This document shows positions 33,608-40,489 of a stretch of DNA of 64,000 bases, in pieces. This DNA comes from JBBQYD01 sp942493075 (GTDB lineage: Bacteria; Verrucomicrobiota; Verrucomicrobiia; Limisphaerales; UBA8199): positions 6,324,001 through 6,388,000 of the forward strand of contig OW818681.1 in assembly GCA_942493075.1 (NCBI GenBank), given 5' to 3'. A program made the translations under genes and the position numbers. The notes below the pieces were generated by a model. It was not told the DNA's origin, did not search any database, and saw nothing but the letters and a program-made list of their open reading frames with translations. Positions within the stretch are counted from its first letter, which is position 1. Each line of letters opens with the position of its first letter.

Positions 33608-35013
33608 TGTCGGCGCGAGTTCAAAAGGAGACTTTTGCGCGGGTTCAAAAGGAGACAGTTTCAAAGCGAGTAGTTTCCGAGGATTTCCGGCCAGGTATTG
33701 AGGGGTGGTTTTGGGGGTTCTGTGACCGCCCAGAACTGTCTGAGCGGATGATAGATGAGGGAGATTGAGGATCGTTTAGTGGGAGCGATGTGCCAGCTTT
33801 GGCCAAGAAAGTCGATCTGGTTGTCAGAGTTGACTCGTCGTTTCAGATGGAGCGCCAGATGAAGGTCCATGAGGGTTGCAGGCGGACAGGGACGTGTGAC
33901 GGTGCGCTTTTCTGCTCGGGCCTTTTCCCAGGCCGCATTCGGGCTGAGAGCGGTGGTGCGGCAAACGGTGGCGTTCTGGCGTTGAACCTCTCGGTCGAGC
34001 ACGATCTGTGCGGTGACGTAGCTGCTGACTTTTTCATAGGCCAGGATGGCCACCAGGCGTTTTTGCAGAGTGCCAAAGCGACGTTCGATTTTGCCTTTGG
34101 CCTGTGGGCTGGGAGCGACCAGATGGGTCACTCCCAGAGCGGAGAAGGCCCGTTGAAACTCCGAACAGGGATCACGGTCATCGGCCATGGAGTCATGGCC
34201 AAAGAGGCTCAGGCCGTCGGTGTACACAACCATCGGCAGAGAGTGCCGGAGAAAGAGGCGGCGAAAATGCTCGAAATGATTCCAAGTGGTGTCGGTGGGA
34301 ACAAAGACCGCGCCCAGCAGTTTGCGGGAATGATCATCGACGGTCAGAAGCAGAGTTTGCTTTTCGTTAGCGGGCCACCACTGGTGGATGGAGGAATCGT
34401 GCTGCCAGAGTTCATCAATGCGTGAGCGTTCCCAGCGGCGTCGGGCTTTGGGACGAGGTTCAGGCTGACAAATAAGGTGTGGAAAGTGAGTTCTGGCAAA
34501 GGCGGCCACCGATTCTCGATGGCGCTTGAAACCCAGGCGGCTTTCCAGTTCGTCGGCCACCAGTTGGAAGTTGGGCGGCTTTTGAAGGGGAATGAATTCC
34601 TTGAGGAAGGTTATGGCGGCTGGTGGCCAGGCTGGCCAATGGTCGCCGCCCGAGAGCTGGGCGGCGAATTGGGAGCGTGCTTTAAGGAAGCGGGTGCGGA
34701 GCCGGTAAAGGTGGGCGCGGCTGATCAGGAGGTAATGGGAGGCCTCTGTGGCGTCAATACGCCCCCGATTGAACTGCTGAAGGATTTGCCGGACAAACGG
34801 ATTGGTCAGGCGTTTAGCGATTTGCTTCTTTTGATATGATAAGTCAATACCACCGGTCTCTCTTGGTCGAGGGTTTTCGTCGGCCTTCGCTACGCTCAGG
34901 CCTTCTCAAACCCTCGACCAAGAGAGATAAAGACCATGGGCCAAATCCCTGTCTCCTTTTGAACTCGCAGGTGTCTCCTTTTGTTCCCGCCCCAACAGGC
35001 CAGACCCGTTACC
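33591..35013. mobile_element. Insertion sequence (IS1202/ISNCY-like) with 16-17 bp target duplication
   Basis: The element is 33608-34997 (~1.39 kb). Its ends are TGTCGGCGCGAGTTCAAAAG (left) and TGTTGGGGCGGGAACAAAAG (right, reverse complement). Each end also carries a second internal copy of GTTCAAAAGGAGAC, as if for multiple transposase binding. It is flanked by direct repeats GGCCAGACCCGTTACC (33592-33607 and 34998-35013), 17 bp if the shared A before them is counted. It encodes one DDE transposase. From what I know of the IS1202 family, TGT ends and 15-18 bp duplications fit its ISTde1-type subgroup; that placement is tentative. Confidence 0.8.
33661..34848 (-). CDS. DDE transposase of the insertion sequence
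   Basis: The frame is open well beyond the first GTG (34560): N-terminal residues such as 'QKKQIAKRLTNPFVRQIL' and 'IDATEASHYLLISRAHLYRLR' form a HTH, so the true product is ~395 residues. No ATG exists in this frame; ATT 34848 or CTG 34899 are possible starts, or a frameshift product is made. The catalytic core is a retroviral-integrase fold with D in 'ELWQHDSSIHQWWP', D in 'MVVYTDGLSLFG' and E in 'APSPQAKGKIERRFGTLQK'. Resembles IS481/ISNCY-type transposases. A perfect ~20-bp palindrome (34857-34926, arms TCTCTCTTGGTCGAGGGTTT) lies just upstream and may control expression. Confidence 0.8.
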   Translation of the reverse strand: MDLSYQKKQIAKRLTNPFVRQILQQFNRGRIDATEASHYLLISRAHLYRLRTRFLKARSQFAAQLSGGDHWPAWPPAAITFLKEFIPLQKPPNFQLVADELESRLGFKRHRESVAAFARTHFPHLICQPEPRPKARRRWERSRIDELWQHDSSIHQWWPANEKQTLLLTVDDHSRKLLGAVFVPTDTTWNHFEHFRRLFLRHSLPMVVYTDGLSLFGHDSMADDRDPCSEFQRAFSALGVTHLVAPSPQAKGKIERRFGTLQKRLVAILAYEKVSSYVTAQIVLDREVQRQNATVCRTTALSPNAAWEKARAEKRTVTRPCPPATLMDLHLALHLKRRVNSDNQIDFLGQSWHIAPTKRSSISLIYHPLRQFWAVTEPPKPPLNTWPEILGNYSL

Positions 35014-35201
35014 ACAAATGGAACAGGTGTCCACGGCGATGCGGCGATCTGGGCATTGATCCTCTTGAATTCCTCCATCGACATTCCTGTCCCTGGCTCA
35101 CCTAACCCCAGGCGCGAAAGTGGTGCCACAATCAGAAGGAGCACACCCAGACACATCAGGCCCAAGCTGAATATCCAAGCCAAGATGTAGACCGGTTTCA
35201 T
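34997..35201 (-). pseudogene. 5' half of the IS-disrupted membrane protein gene
   Basis: It starts at ATG 35201 and begins MKPVYILAWIFSLGLMCLGV, with a first TM helix at ~4-26. It is followed by 'MEEFKRINAQIAASPWTPVP' and the beginning of the second TM helix, 'FVVTGLA'. Reading continues into the insertion sequence and ends at 34896 with ~33 foreign residues. The rest of the gene is at 33412-33607. A GTTCCGC box lies upstream of the ATG, a weak R' candidate. Confidence 0.75.
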
Positions 35202-35321
35202 GTTTCGGCGGAACGCCCGCTCTTTCTGGCGCGGCGCCTATGACGTCGGTATGGCAAACTGGACGCGACCGCCGCGTCTAGTGAAGCCCGTTGGTTCGCC
35301 ACTTTAACCGATTCGATGCGG

Positions 35322-35762
35322 CTACGCATTGTCCCTCCCTATGGGTGGAATCTCAGGAGTCTCTGCTTGGACCATGCAGGCCGCATCAGCGTCACCGTCT
35401 GGGCAACATACGAACAGAATCTTCCAAACTGCGTCACGCGGCACCTCTACTGGCCGAGGCACAGTCATCGTAACACTTCTTCCTGGATCCCACTTCGAAC
35501 CAGAGAACCACGGCCAGTTCTTAGGCACCACCCGGTGCCAAGCACCTCCGGCATTGTATTCGACAGCCCAGGCGTCAAAGCGCAGGTAGCGTGTCCCGTT
35601 GTTGGCAACTTCCAGAAGTGCGCACTCCGCGCTCGGGGCTACCTCCCTGTGGATATCCCTCAGTCCGTACCGGTTCTGAAAAGCAACTCGCTCGGCATCG
35701 CTCATGGATGGCACGATCTTCCACCCACGAAAGGTGACAGAAAGATTAGAGGATTGGCTCAT
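35322..35762 (-). CDS. Hypothetical soluble protein (cassette-like gene)
   Basis: 146 residues from ATG 35762 (MSQSSNLSVTFRGWKIVPSM). Mixed alpha/beta composition with 'NNGTRYLRFDAWAVEYNAGG' and 'SGSKWDPGRSVTMTVP', resembling a small beta-sandwich. There is no signal peptide or TM helix. It contains several Trp and three Cys ('LFVCCPDGDADAACMV'). Family not recognised. The upstream leader (35767-35795) is a third partial copy of the segment inside repeat R3, so the promoter region was shuffled by recombination. Confidence 0.6.
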   Translation of the reverse strand: MSQSSNLSVTFRGWKIVPSMSDAERVAFQNRYGLRDIHREVAPSAECALLEVANNGTRYLRFDAWAVEYNAGGAWHRVVPKNWPWFSGSKWDPGRSVTMTVPRPVEVPRDAVWKILFVCCPDGDADAACMVQAETPEIPPIGRDNA

Positions 35763-35795
35763 GGTGGCATAGAAACTATTCCGTGAAGGTGCCTA

Positions 35796-36025
35796 TCTCG
35801 GCTGAGAAGAGTCGCGACCAGACTCGGCACGGGATAGATGATGAGTTCTTCGGAATCACTCATGGTGGTTCGACGTGGCCTAACTCTTGATTATCACAGA
35901 AACAATTCCGTGATATTGCATATTACGGCAGAAACGATGAACTGACGTTCACATTCGAGGACATAAGGCACATTTGAAACCCTATGCCCTGCCATAAGCA
36001 GAGTCAAGTGTTTTGCGAAGAGCCG
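35796..36025. repeat. Direct repeat R3, copy 1
   Basis: Matches 37648-37875 in the same orientation; the first ~90 bp are identical and the rest diverges with small indels. The identical part encodes the first ~24 codons (minus strand) of the small gene at 37449-37715, here truncated, with its upstream GTTAGGC box. It carries the hairpin CCGTGATATTGCATATTACGG (35908-35928), whose paired bases differ from copy 2 in a compensating way. Confidence 0.8.
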
Positions 36026-36067
36026 ATCTAACGCAATGCGTTCCCTTCCGCGAACCGGAACCGTGCG

Positions 36068-36368
36068 TACCGCCAGAAACGTCAACCGCTCATCCTCACT
36101 AATTACACGCTAATCCAAGTTCCCCGGAGTCCTGAAAGGACGGCAAGCCTCTAGGCCAGGGCAAGGCCGCCAGGCCGACGCCCTGGGTAAAAACAATAAA
36201 AACCCTAACTCTTCTGTTCATTCGGTTTGGCGCGGAACATCCGCGCCAAACCGAATGAGCAGAAGAGGTGAGATCATTTCGTGTACCAACCCATGGTAGC
36301 GGCTAAGTGCGCCGCAACCATGGGCTTTGGGGCGCAATCCCGTTGGGATTGGGGATGGGCTGACTGCG
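36068..36368. repeat. Structured repeat R2, copy F (~300 bp)
   Basis: Second full copy of R2 (see 31986-32285). The long hairpin at 36209-36267 has a core GGTTTGGCGC arm where copy E has GGGTTGGCGC. The facing arm changes to match (GCGCCAAACC against GCGCCAACCC), and the flanking CTCTTCTG/CAGAAGAG pair also stays complementary. It abuts the 3' end of the gene at 36370. Between R3 copy 1 and this repeat there is no gene. Confidence 0.75.
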
Positions 36369-36369
36369 G

Positions 36370-36720
36370 TTAGGTGCAGGTGCCTTGTTCGGCATCGTTC
36401 GAGGGGCATTCCTGTGCATTAAGCTCCTCCTCAAAGATGCGGACGAGGTCCGGGGGTGAGAAATGCGCCGACCGCCCTTTCCACTTCTCGTGGTGAAAGC
36501 ACCCGAAGTAAAGTTTAAGCTTCTCCACGTTATTGTCGTAGGCACCCCACCGCCGCAATATATCAGGGACTTCGTGCAGGGCGTCCATCAGGTCATAGAC
36601 TAAATCCTGCGGTGCGCACTTGTCGGCCGAGTAGTTCCGGCAGAACACCATCGCGCGGTGGAGGGTGCAAAGCGCCGCACTCATCACCTTGTCAGGCACC
36701 GGGGTAGGATTCGCACTCAT
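36370..36720 (-). CDS. Hypothetical soluble protein (cassette-like gene)
   Basis: 116 residues from ATG 36720 (MSANPTPVPDKVMSAALCT). Largely alpha-helical, with 'APQDLVYDLMDALHEVPDIL' and 'WKGRSAHFSPPDLVRIFEEEL'. There is no TM helix. The name is not recognised; the 'DLMDALHEVPDILRRW' type pattern occurs in small helical hypothetical proteins, but I cannot assign one. The stop codon lies inside ACCTAAC, which fits an attC R'' core (RYYYAAC). The attC that would follow is interrupted by repeat R2 copy F. Confidence 0.6.
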   Translation of the reverse strand: MSANPTPVPDKVMSAALCTLHRAMVFCRNYSADKCAPQDLVYDLMDALHEVPDILRRWGAYDNNVEKLKLYFGCFHHEKWKGRSAHFSPPDLVRIFEEELNAQECPSNDAEQGTCT

Positions 36721-36778
36721 GACGAACAACGCGTATCACTGGCGGCGCGTCCGTGGTGCCCAGGATGTAAACACACGG

Positions 36779-37024
36779 CTAGACGTCATGCAACCCTTCG
36801 CGCTTGATCTGATCAAGCATTACAGCCGATTGCAGGACCGCTTCAGATGATGGAAGGTCATCATCACCATACTCGGGTTCAATATGGATACGCTCCAAAA
36901 TCACTGACCGAGGCACCCGGTACTTCTCCGCAATGTGGTTTGCACACGACCGCAGGTGCGAGATGCGATGCCGGAGTGGCAGCCGTTCATCGCGGGCGTC
37001 GCGTATGTTTGCGGAGTAGGACAT
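36779..37024 (-). CDS. Hypothetical small protein (cassette-like gene)
   Basis: 81 residues: MSYSANIRDARDERLPLRHR..., rich in charged residues and helical, ending 'SAVMLDQIKREGLHDV'. There is no signal peptide or TM helix, and no family is recognised. The ATG is 8 nt after GTTAGAC (37033-37039 on the opposite strand), the R' core of the best attC-like site in the window. The spacing is the same as in classical integron cassettes. 58 bp separate it from the next gene. Confidence 0.55.
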   Translation of the reverse strand: MSYSANIRDARDERLPLRHRISHLRSCANHIAEKYRVPRSVILERIHIEPEYGDDDLPSSEAVLQSAVMLDQIKREGLHDV

Positions 37025-37032
37025 TCTCGCAC

Positions 37033-37120
37033 GTCTAACGGGAAAGTGGGCGGCGGCAGAGCAGAACGCAAGGTCTGAACCCTGGGCGATCTCGCCGTCC
37101 GCTCCACTGAATGGTAGCTG
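37033..37120 (-). other. attC-like recombination site (best candidate)
   Basis: Minus strand: R' is GTTAGAC (37033-37039), then a 5-nt spacer. L' (37045-37060) pairs with L'' (37090-37108) as AGTGG/CCACT, GCGG/CCGC, CGGC/GCCG and AGA/TCT. Exactly three unpaired bases fall on the L'' side, the 'extrahelical bases' typical of folded attC. A second 5-nt spacer leads to a degenerate R'' (CAGCTAC, 37114-37120). An alternative R'' is TTCTAAC at 37143-37149, a 6/7 match to R'. A gene starts 8 nt after R'. Confidence 0.5.
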
Positions 37121-37258
37121 ATCTCATCATTTTGAAACAAAGGTTAGAAGCAACAGGGCTCCGATAAATGCAAAAGGTGCAACCCCCGCGACAAGGGCAC
37201 AAACTCTCCCAAAGGGCCGGGCGTAAAGCGCGGGCGGCGGTTAGGTGGAGGCGCCTCG

Positions 37259-37402
37259 TTAAGCCAGTTCAAGCTCATTAGGCGGAAACTCCGACTCTAA
37301 GCCACCGCGGATCTCAAAAGCCATCGCCTTGCCCTCATCGTCTGCTCGATGACAAACAATGGCTCGGGCCAGTCCTCCCTGATGCCGTGCTCTCAGCATC
37401 AT
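37259..37402 (-). CDS. Possible 47-aa protein (cassette-like ORF)
   Basis: Begins MMLRARHQGGLARAIVCHRA at ATG 37402 and ends 'LESEFPPNELELA' at 37259. The ORF sits between two GTT/AAC-containing boxes: its first ATG overlaps GTTTGAT, and its stop (TAA in GCTTAAC) overlaps an RYYYAAC-like core. The size and limits fit a small integron cassette, but there is no ribosome site and no recognised homologue. Confidence 0.35.
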   Translation of the reverse strand: MMLRARHQGGLARAIVCHRADDEGKAMAFEIRGGLESEFPPNELELA

Positions 37403-37448
37403 CAAACCGGCGCAACTGCCGGCGTAGCAGGCGTCCGGTGCAGTGCGG

Positions 37449-37715
37449 TTAGGCCTCGTTTGATTCGTCATGGATAAGGTCCTTCCGTGCTTCCTGCCAC
37501 TCCTCCCAACAGTTCTCGGGATCGATGTCTTTGTAGCCTCGCCGCTCCTCCACCTTGCGCACATCCTCGGGACGAAGGGCTATCGACGGACAAGCGTCAC
37601 GAATCTCAATCACCTCCTGCTCAGTCAGAGGAGTGCCCTTTGCACGCTCTCGGCTGAGAAGAGTCGCGACCAGACTCGGCACGGGATAGATGATGAGTTC
37701 TTCGGAATCACTCAT
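37449..37715 (-). CDS. Hypothetical small acidic protein (cassette-like gene)
   Basis: 88 residues: MSDSEELIIYPVPSLVATLL..., then 'LTEQEVIEIRDACPSIALRPEDVRKVEERRGY', acidic and helical. The 'LTEQEVxxIRDxCxxI' pattern is seen in small hypothetical proteins, but I cannot name the family. The stop TAA is inside GCCTAAC (37448-37454 complement), a consensus attC R'' core, and GTTAGGC (37730-37736 complement) lies 14 nt upstream of the ATG. The first ~24 codons and leader are duplicated at 35796-35890. Confidence 0.6.
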   Translation of the reverse strand: MSDSEELIIYPVPSLVATLLSRERAKGTPLTEQEVIEIRDACPSIALRPEDVRKVEERRGYKDIDPENCWEEWQEARKDLIHDESNEA

Positions 37716-37875
37716 GGTGGTTCGACGTGGCCTAACCCTTGATTAACATAGACACAATTCCGTGATAGTGCCTATTACGGCACAACAGAGGAATCGACGT
37801 TGACTTGGAGGACATAAGCGACACGCGAAACCTATGCCCTGCCATAAGCAGAGTCAAGTGTTTTGCGGAGAGCCG
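37648..37875. repeat. Direct repeat R3, copy 2
   Basis: Partner of 35796-36025; it includes the 5' end of the gene at 37449-37715 plus ~160 bp of leader. The hairpin at 37760-37780 is CCGTGATAGTGCCTATTACGG: ATAG pairs with CTAT where copy 1 has ATAT paired with ATAT, a compensated double change. The rest of 37876-38125 holds no gene. Confidence 0.8.
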
Positions 37876-38125
37876 GACTCGTGCGGGTGTGATCAAAATT
37901 GGGTGAGGCCCAGCTAGTGCCCGGGCCACAGAGATCAGTAGTCGGAGACGTTCGTGAGAGCACTAGTCCGGATCCTGGACGTCTCCTGAGTTATCTGTGG
38001 AGATCTCGACATTCATCCGCAGATCGCCCCACTCCTGTCCCAGCGGGACATTTGATAAAAGCCCAATGCTTCGGCTTTGGGTGGCAGTGTTCGATATTGA
38101 CCAAGTTCCGAAGGAACGATTGAGT

Positions 38126-38304
38126 ATGGCCATGTCCTACGTGAGCTCATACTACCATTGTGTTTTCAGCAGAAAGGATCGTCGGCCCCTGATCACTCAC
38201 GAATTGCGATGGGGACCCAGGATGAGCACCATCGGAAGATGACTTTTCAGGAAGAATGTCTGGCACTGCTGGAAAAACACCGGACCGAATATGATCCGAA
38301 GTAA
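38126..38304 (+). pseudogene. Deletion remnant of an IS200-type (Y1/RAYT-like) transposase
   Basis: The N-terminal stretch MAMSYVSSYYHCVFSRKDRR is typical of the start of IS200-like tyrosine transposases ('xSYTSxxYHIVFSTKxRRPLI'). It runs ~30 codons to 'PLITHELRW' and then joins, in another frame, to 'QDEHHRKMTFQEECLALLEK' ending 'EYDPK*'. That is the conserved C-terminus of the same family. The central catalytic part (HUH and Tyr) is deleted. Flanking hairpins CCCAATGCTGAAGCATTGGG (38362-38381) and TGTCCCTTCCGGGACA (38393-38408) resemble subterminal hairpins of such elements. Confidence 0.75.
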
Positions 38305-38458
38305 TTGTGGGAGTAACAGATCAGCCGTCCCTTGCGGGACTCTGGACTATTATGTCAACCACCCAATGCTGAAGCATTGGGCTATTGTCATCTGTCCCTT
38401 CCGGGACAAATACAAGGCACGGAGAGGGCTCGCACGCAACTAGCCCGGTAAGGCCGCT

Positions 38459-38745
38459 ACCAGAAAGGTTGAATGTTGAAGGATTGAGAAGAAAGAAGGA
38501 ATCCAAGGCCGGACTTCATTGGTGAGCACCGAATCTCCGGATTGTGCCGACACTTTAGATCAGTACTGTTTGTAGAAAGAACCCAAATAACAATTATCCC
38601 TGGTTCATCGGGTTGGCGCTGCTTGGCGCCAACCCGATGAACCAGGGTGAAATCAAGGGGTGATCGATAGTTCATGGTAGCGGCTAAGTGCGCCGCCACC
38701 CTGGGCTTTGGGGCGCAATCCCGTTGGGATTGGGGAGGTGGCGGG
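38459..38745. repeat. Palindromic repeat R1, copy C, fused to the tail of R2
   Basis: The left flank 38459-38560 matches that of copy B. The core starts at 38561 (CAGTACTGTTTGTAG) and has the same 21-bp palindrome as copy B, with a different loop (TGCTTG against TCCTTG). The right outer repeat is missing: at ~38672 it switches to the last ~70 bp of R2 (CATGGTAGCGGCTAAGTGCG ... CAATCCCGTTGGGATTG). This is an R1-R2 hybrid, and the R2 body has been deleted. Confidence 0.75.
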
Positions 38746-38746
38746 T

Positions 38747-39805
38747 TCAGTCCTCCTGCTTGAACGCTTTCTGAGGGGCGCGGTTGTTAACTTTCCTGGC
38801 TTGCCATGCCGCCTTCTTTTCAGCTTCGCGCACGAAACGGATCTCGGCCTGAATCCTGAGAAAGCTTTCATGCCGCTCGCGCGGAATCGTGCCGGCTGCG
38901 ACGGCTTGGAGCACCGCACACTTTCCTTCCCCGGTATGGGTGCAATCCCTGAAGTGGCACTGCGGCGCCAGCGCTTCGATCTCCGGAAACGCTTGCTTCG
39001 ATCCTTCGTTGGCGAGCCAGATGTGAAACTCCCTCATGCCGGGGGTATCGATAACCACGCCACCTTTCGGGAGAAAAATCATTTCGCGCCACGATGTCGT
39101 GTGCCGGCCTTTGGCGTCACCCGTGCGCACTTCCAATGTCGCCTGGATCTCCTCTCCATAGAGAGAGTTTATGAGGCTGGACTTGCCGACCCCTGAAGTC
39201 CCGATGAACACAGCCGTCTCGCCTGGCTTGATCAGAGCTGACACTTTCTTCATGCCCCGCCCCGTGATGGCACAGGCGGCAAGCACTGTTGCACCACCGG
39301 CCACAGCCGTGAGGGCCGCGAGCTTCGCCTCAACGTCCTCGCACAAATCGATCTTGTTGAGCAGCACGACCGGGCGCGCGCCACTTTCATGCGTCACAAC
39401 AAGCATCTGCTCCAATACAGACGTGTCGAAGCTCTTGTCCGCGGCGGTCACCAGGAAGGCGGTGTCGATGTTGGTAGCAAGTATTTGCTCAGCCGCACCG
39501 CGGCCAATCATCTTCCGGGAGAGCTGGGTGCGCCTTGGAAGTATCGCGTGGATGATGGCCTTCTCTTCATTAGGCACCAGCTTCACCGCCACCCAGTCTC
39601 CGACCTTGGGAAACTTTGCGTTCGACCGGCGCGATTCATGGATGCATTTGCCGGAGAGCTGCGAGAGGAGTTCCGCATCAGCAGTCCATACGCGGAAAAA
39701 GAGTTTATCCTCCACCGCGACCCGAGCTGGAATCAGACCTTTGGCATAGAAAGGCGCAAACTGCTGATCGAGATCAGCGGTCCAGCCCAGTTTCTTCAGT
39801 TCCAT
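38747..39805 (-). CDS. rsgA: Ribosome small-subunit GTPase RsgA (YjeQ)
   Basis: 352 residues. An N-terminal OB fold contains 'KFPKVGDWVAVKLV'. The circularly permuted GTPase follows in the order G4 'VVLLNKIDLC', G5 'ACAITGRGMK', G1 'FIGTSGVGKSSLINSL', G2 'GRHTTSWREMIF', G3 'VIDTPGMREF'. The C-terminal zinc knuckle has Cys/His ligands in 'PQCHFRDCTHTGEGKC'. It matures the 30S subunit. It lies 7 kb from engB, another ribosome GTPase, with the cassette/repeat region between them. That layout suggests that the repeat-rich segment was inserted next to housekeeping genes. Confidence 0.95.
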   Translation of the reverse strand: MELKKLGWTADLDQQFAPFYAKGLIPARVAVEDKLFFRVWTADAELLSQLSGKCIHESRRSNAKFPKVGDWVAVKLVPNEEKAIIHAILPRRTQLSRKMIGRGAAEQILATNIDTAFLVTAADKSFDTSVLEQMLVVTHESGARPVVLLNKIDLCEDVEAKLAALTAVAGGATVLAACAITGRGMKKVSALIKPGETAVFIGTSGVGKSSLINSLYGEEIQATLEVRTGDAKGRHTTSWREMIFLPKGGVVIDTPGMREFHIWLANEGSKQAFPEIEALAPQCHFRDCTHTGEGKCAVLQAVAAGTIPRERHESFLRIQAEIRFVREAEKKAAWQARKVNNRAPQKAFKQED

Positions 39806-39932
39806 ACTCGGGATTCAGTCATCTGCGGTTATCGGCAGCTCATGACGCGGCTCGTCAGTATTGCTGCCGTCCGAACAGCTTACCTTCTCGCGAGCTCCAG
39901 GTCCAGCAGAGGGAAAGCGGCCCCCTTTTCAT

Positions 39933-39963
39933 GGAGGTCCTGAAAAAGCGCTAAAGGACCTCC
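39933..39963. other. 9-bp perfect hairpin in the rsgA/dksA-like divergent region
   Basis: GGAGGTCCT and AGGACCTCC arms flank a 13-nt loop, 44 bp before the DksA-like start. There is no T-run on either side sufficient for a standard terminator. It could be a leader structure of the plus-strand transcript. Confidence 0.4.
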
Positions 39964-40006
39964 TGGAAAAGCCGATGGAATTAGGCACAAACACAATCGA
40001 AGTCGT

Positions 40007-40489
40007 ATGAAAAGAGCAGCGTCAACAGCCGATATTCTCGGAAGTTTTACCAGGTCAAAGGTCCCTACCCGCTGGGCCAGGCACCACCGGGACCTTTCGG
40101 ATCTTCGTGACCAGATGCAGAGCATCACCGCCCCGAAGATGGAAGCCGAACGGACCGATGATGTTGCGGACGCCGGCTCGTTCGAAATCGATCAGAACCT
40201 GGAGATGGCGCTGCATCGCGGCACCCGCGAGACGCTGGGCGAAATCCTGGCAGCCTTGCGCCGCATCGAGACCGGCGCCTACGGCATCTGTGAACTGACC
40301 GGGCACGAAATCGAATCCGACCGCCTGGCCGCCACTCCCTGGGCGCGCTATTCACTGGCCGGACAGGCCGAATTGGAGCGGAATGGTGGCAACCATCACG
40401 CGCGGATTGGCGAACGCCAAAGTGTAATAGCCCCGGAAGCTCCGCAGGTTGAAGACGGCGAGGAAACGGAATCCAGCGTCGCAGCTTAA
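40007..40489 (+). CDS. DksA/TraR-like protein lacking the zinc-finger cysteines
   Basis: 160 residues. The helical coiled-coil part ends in 'LGEILAALRRIETGAYGICE', matching the DksA/TraR motif just before the zinc finger. The finger region then reads 'LTGHEIESDRLAATPWARYS'. Only the first Cys remains; the second is Thr, and the C-terminal pair is replaced (Ser and others). Cys-poor DksA variants exist that act without zinc, so it may still bind the RNA polymerase secondary channel. The acidic tip residues of the coiled coil are not obvious. The C-terminal ~45 residues are acidic. A GGAGGTCCT/AGGACCTCC hairpin (39933-39963) lies upstream. Confidence 0.7.
   Translation: MKRAASTADILGSFTRSKVPTRWARHHRDLSDLRDQMQSITAPKMEAERTDDVADAGSFEIDQNLEMALHRGTRETLGEILAALRRIETGAYGICELTGHEIESDRLAATPWARYSLAGQAELERNGGNHHARIGERQSVIAPEAPQVEDGEETESSVAA

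Noticed and set aside
35894..36085. Small minus-strand frame within R3 copy 1 as a cassette gene
   Set aside because: The equivalent frame in copy 2 is broken by indels, so the reading frame is not conserved between copies.
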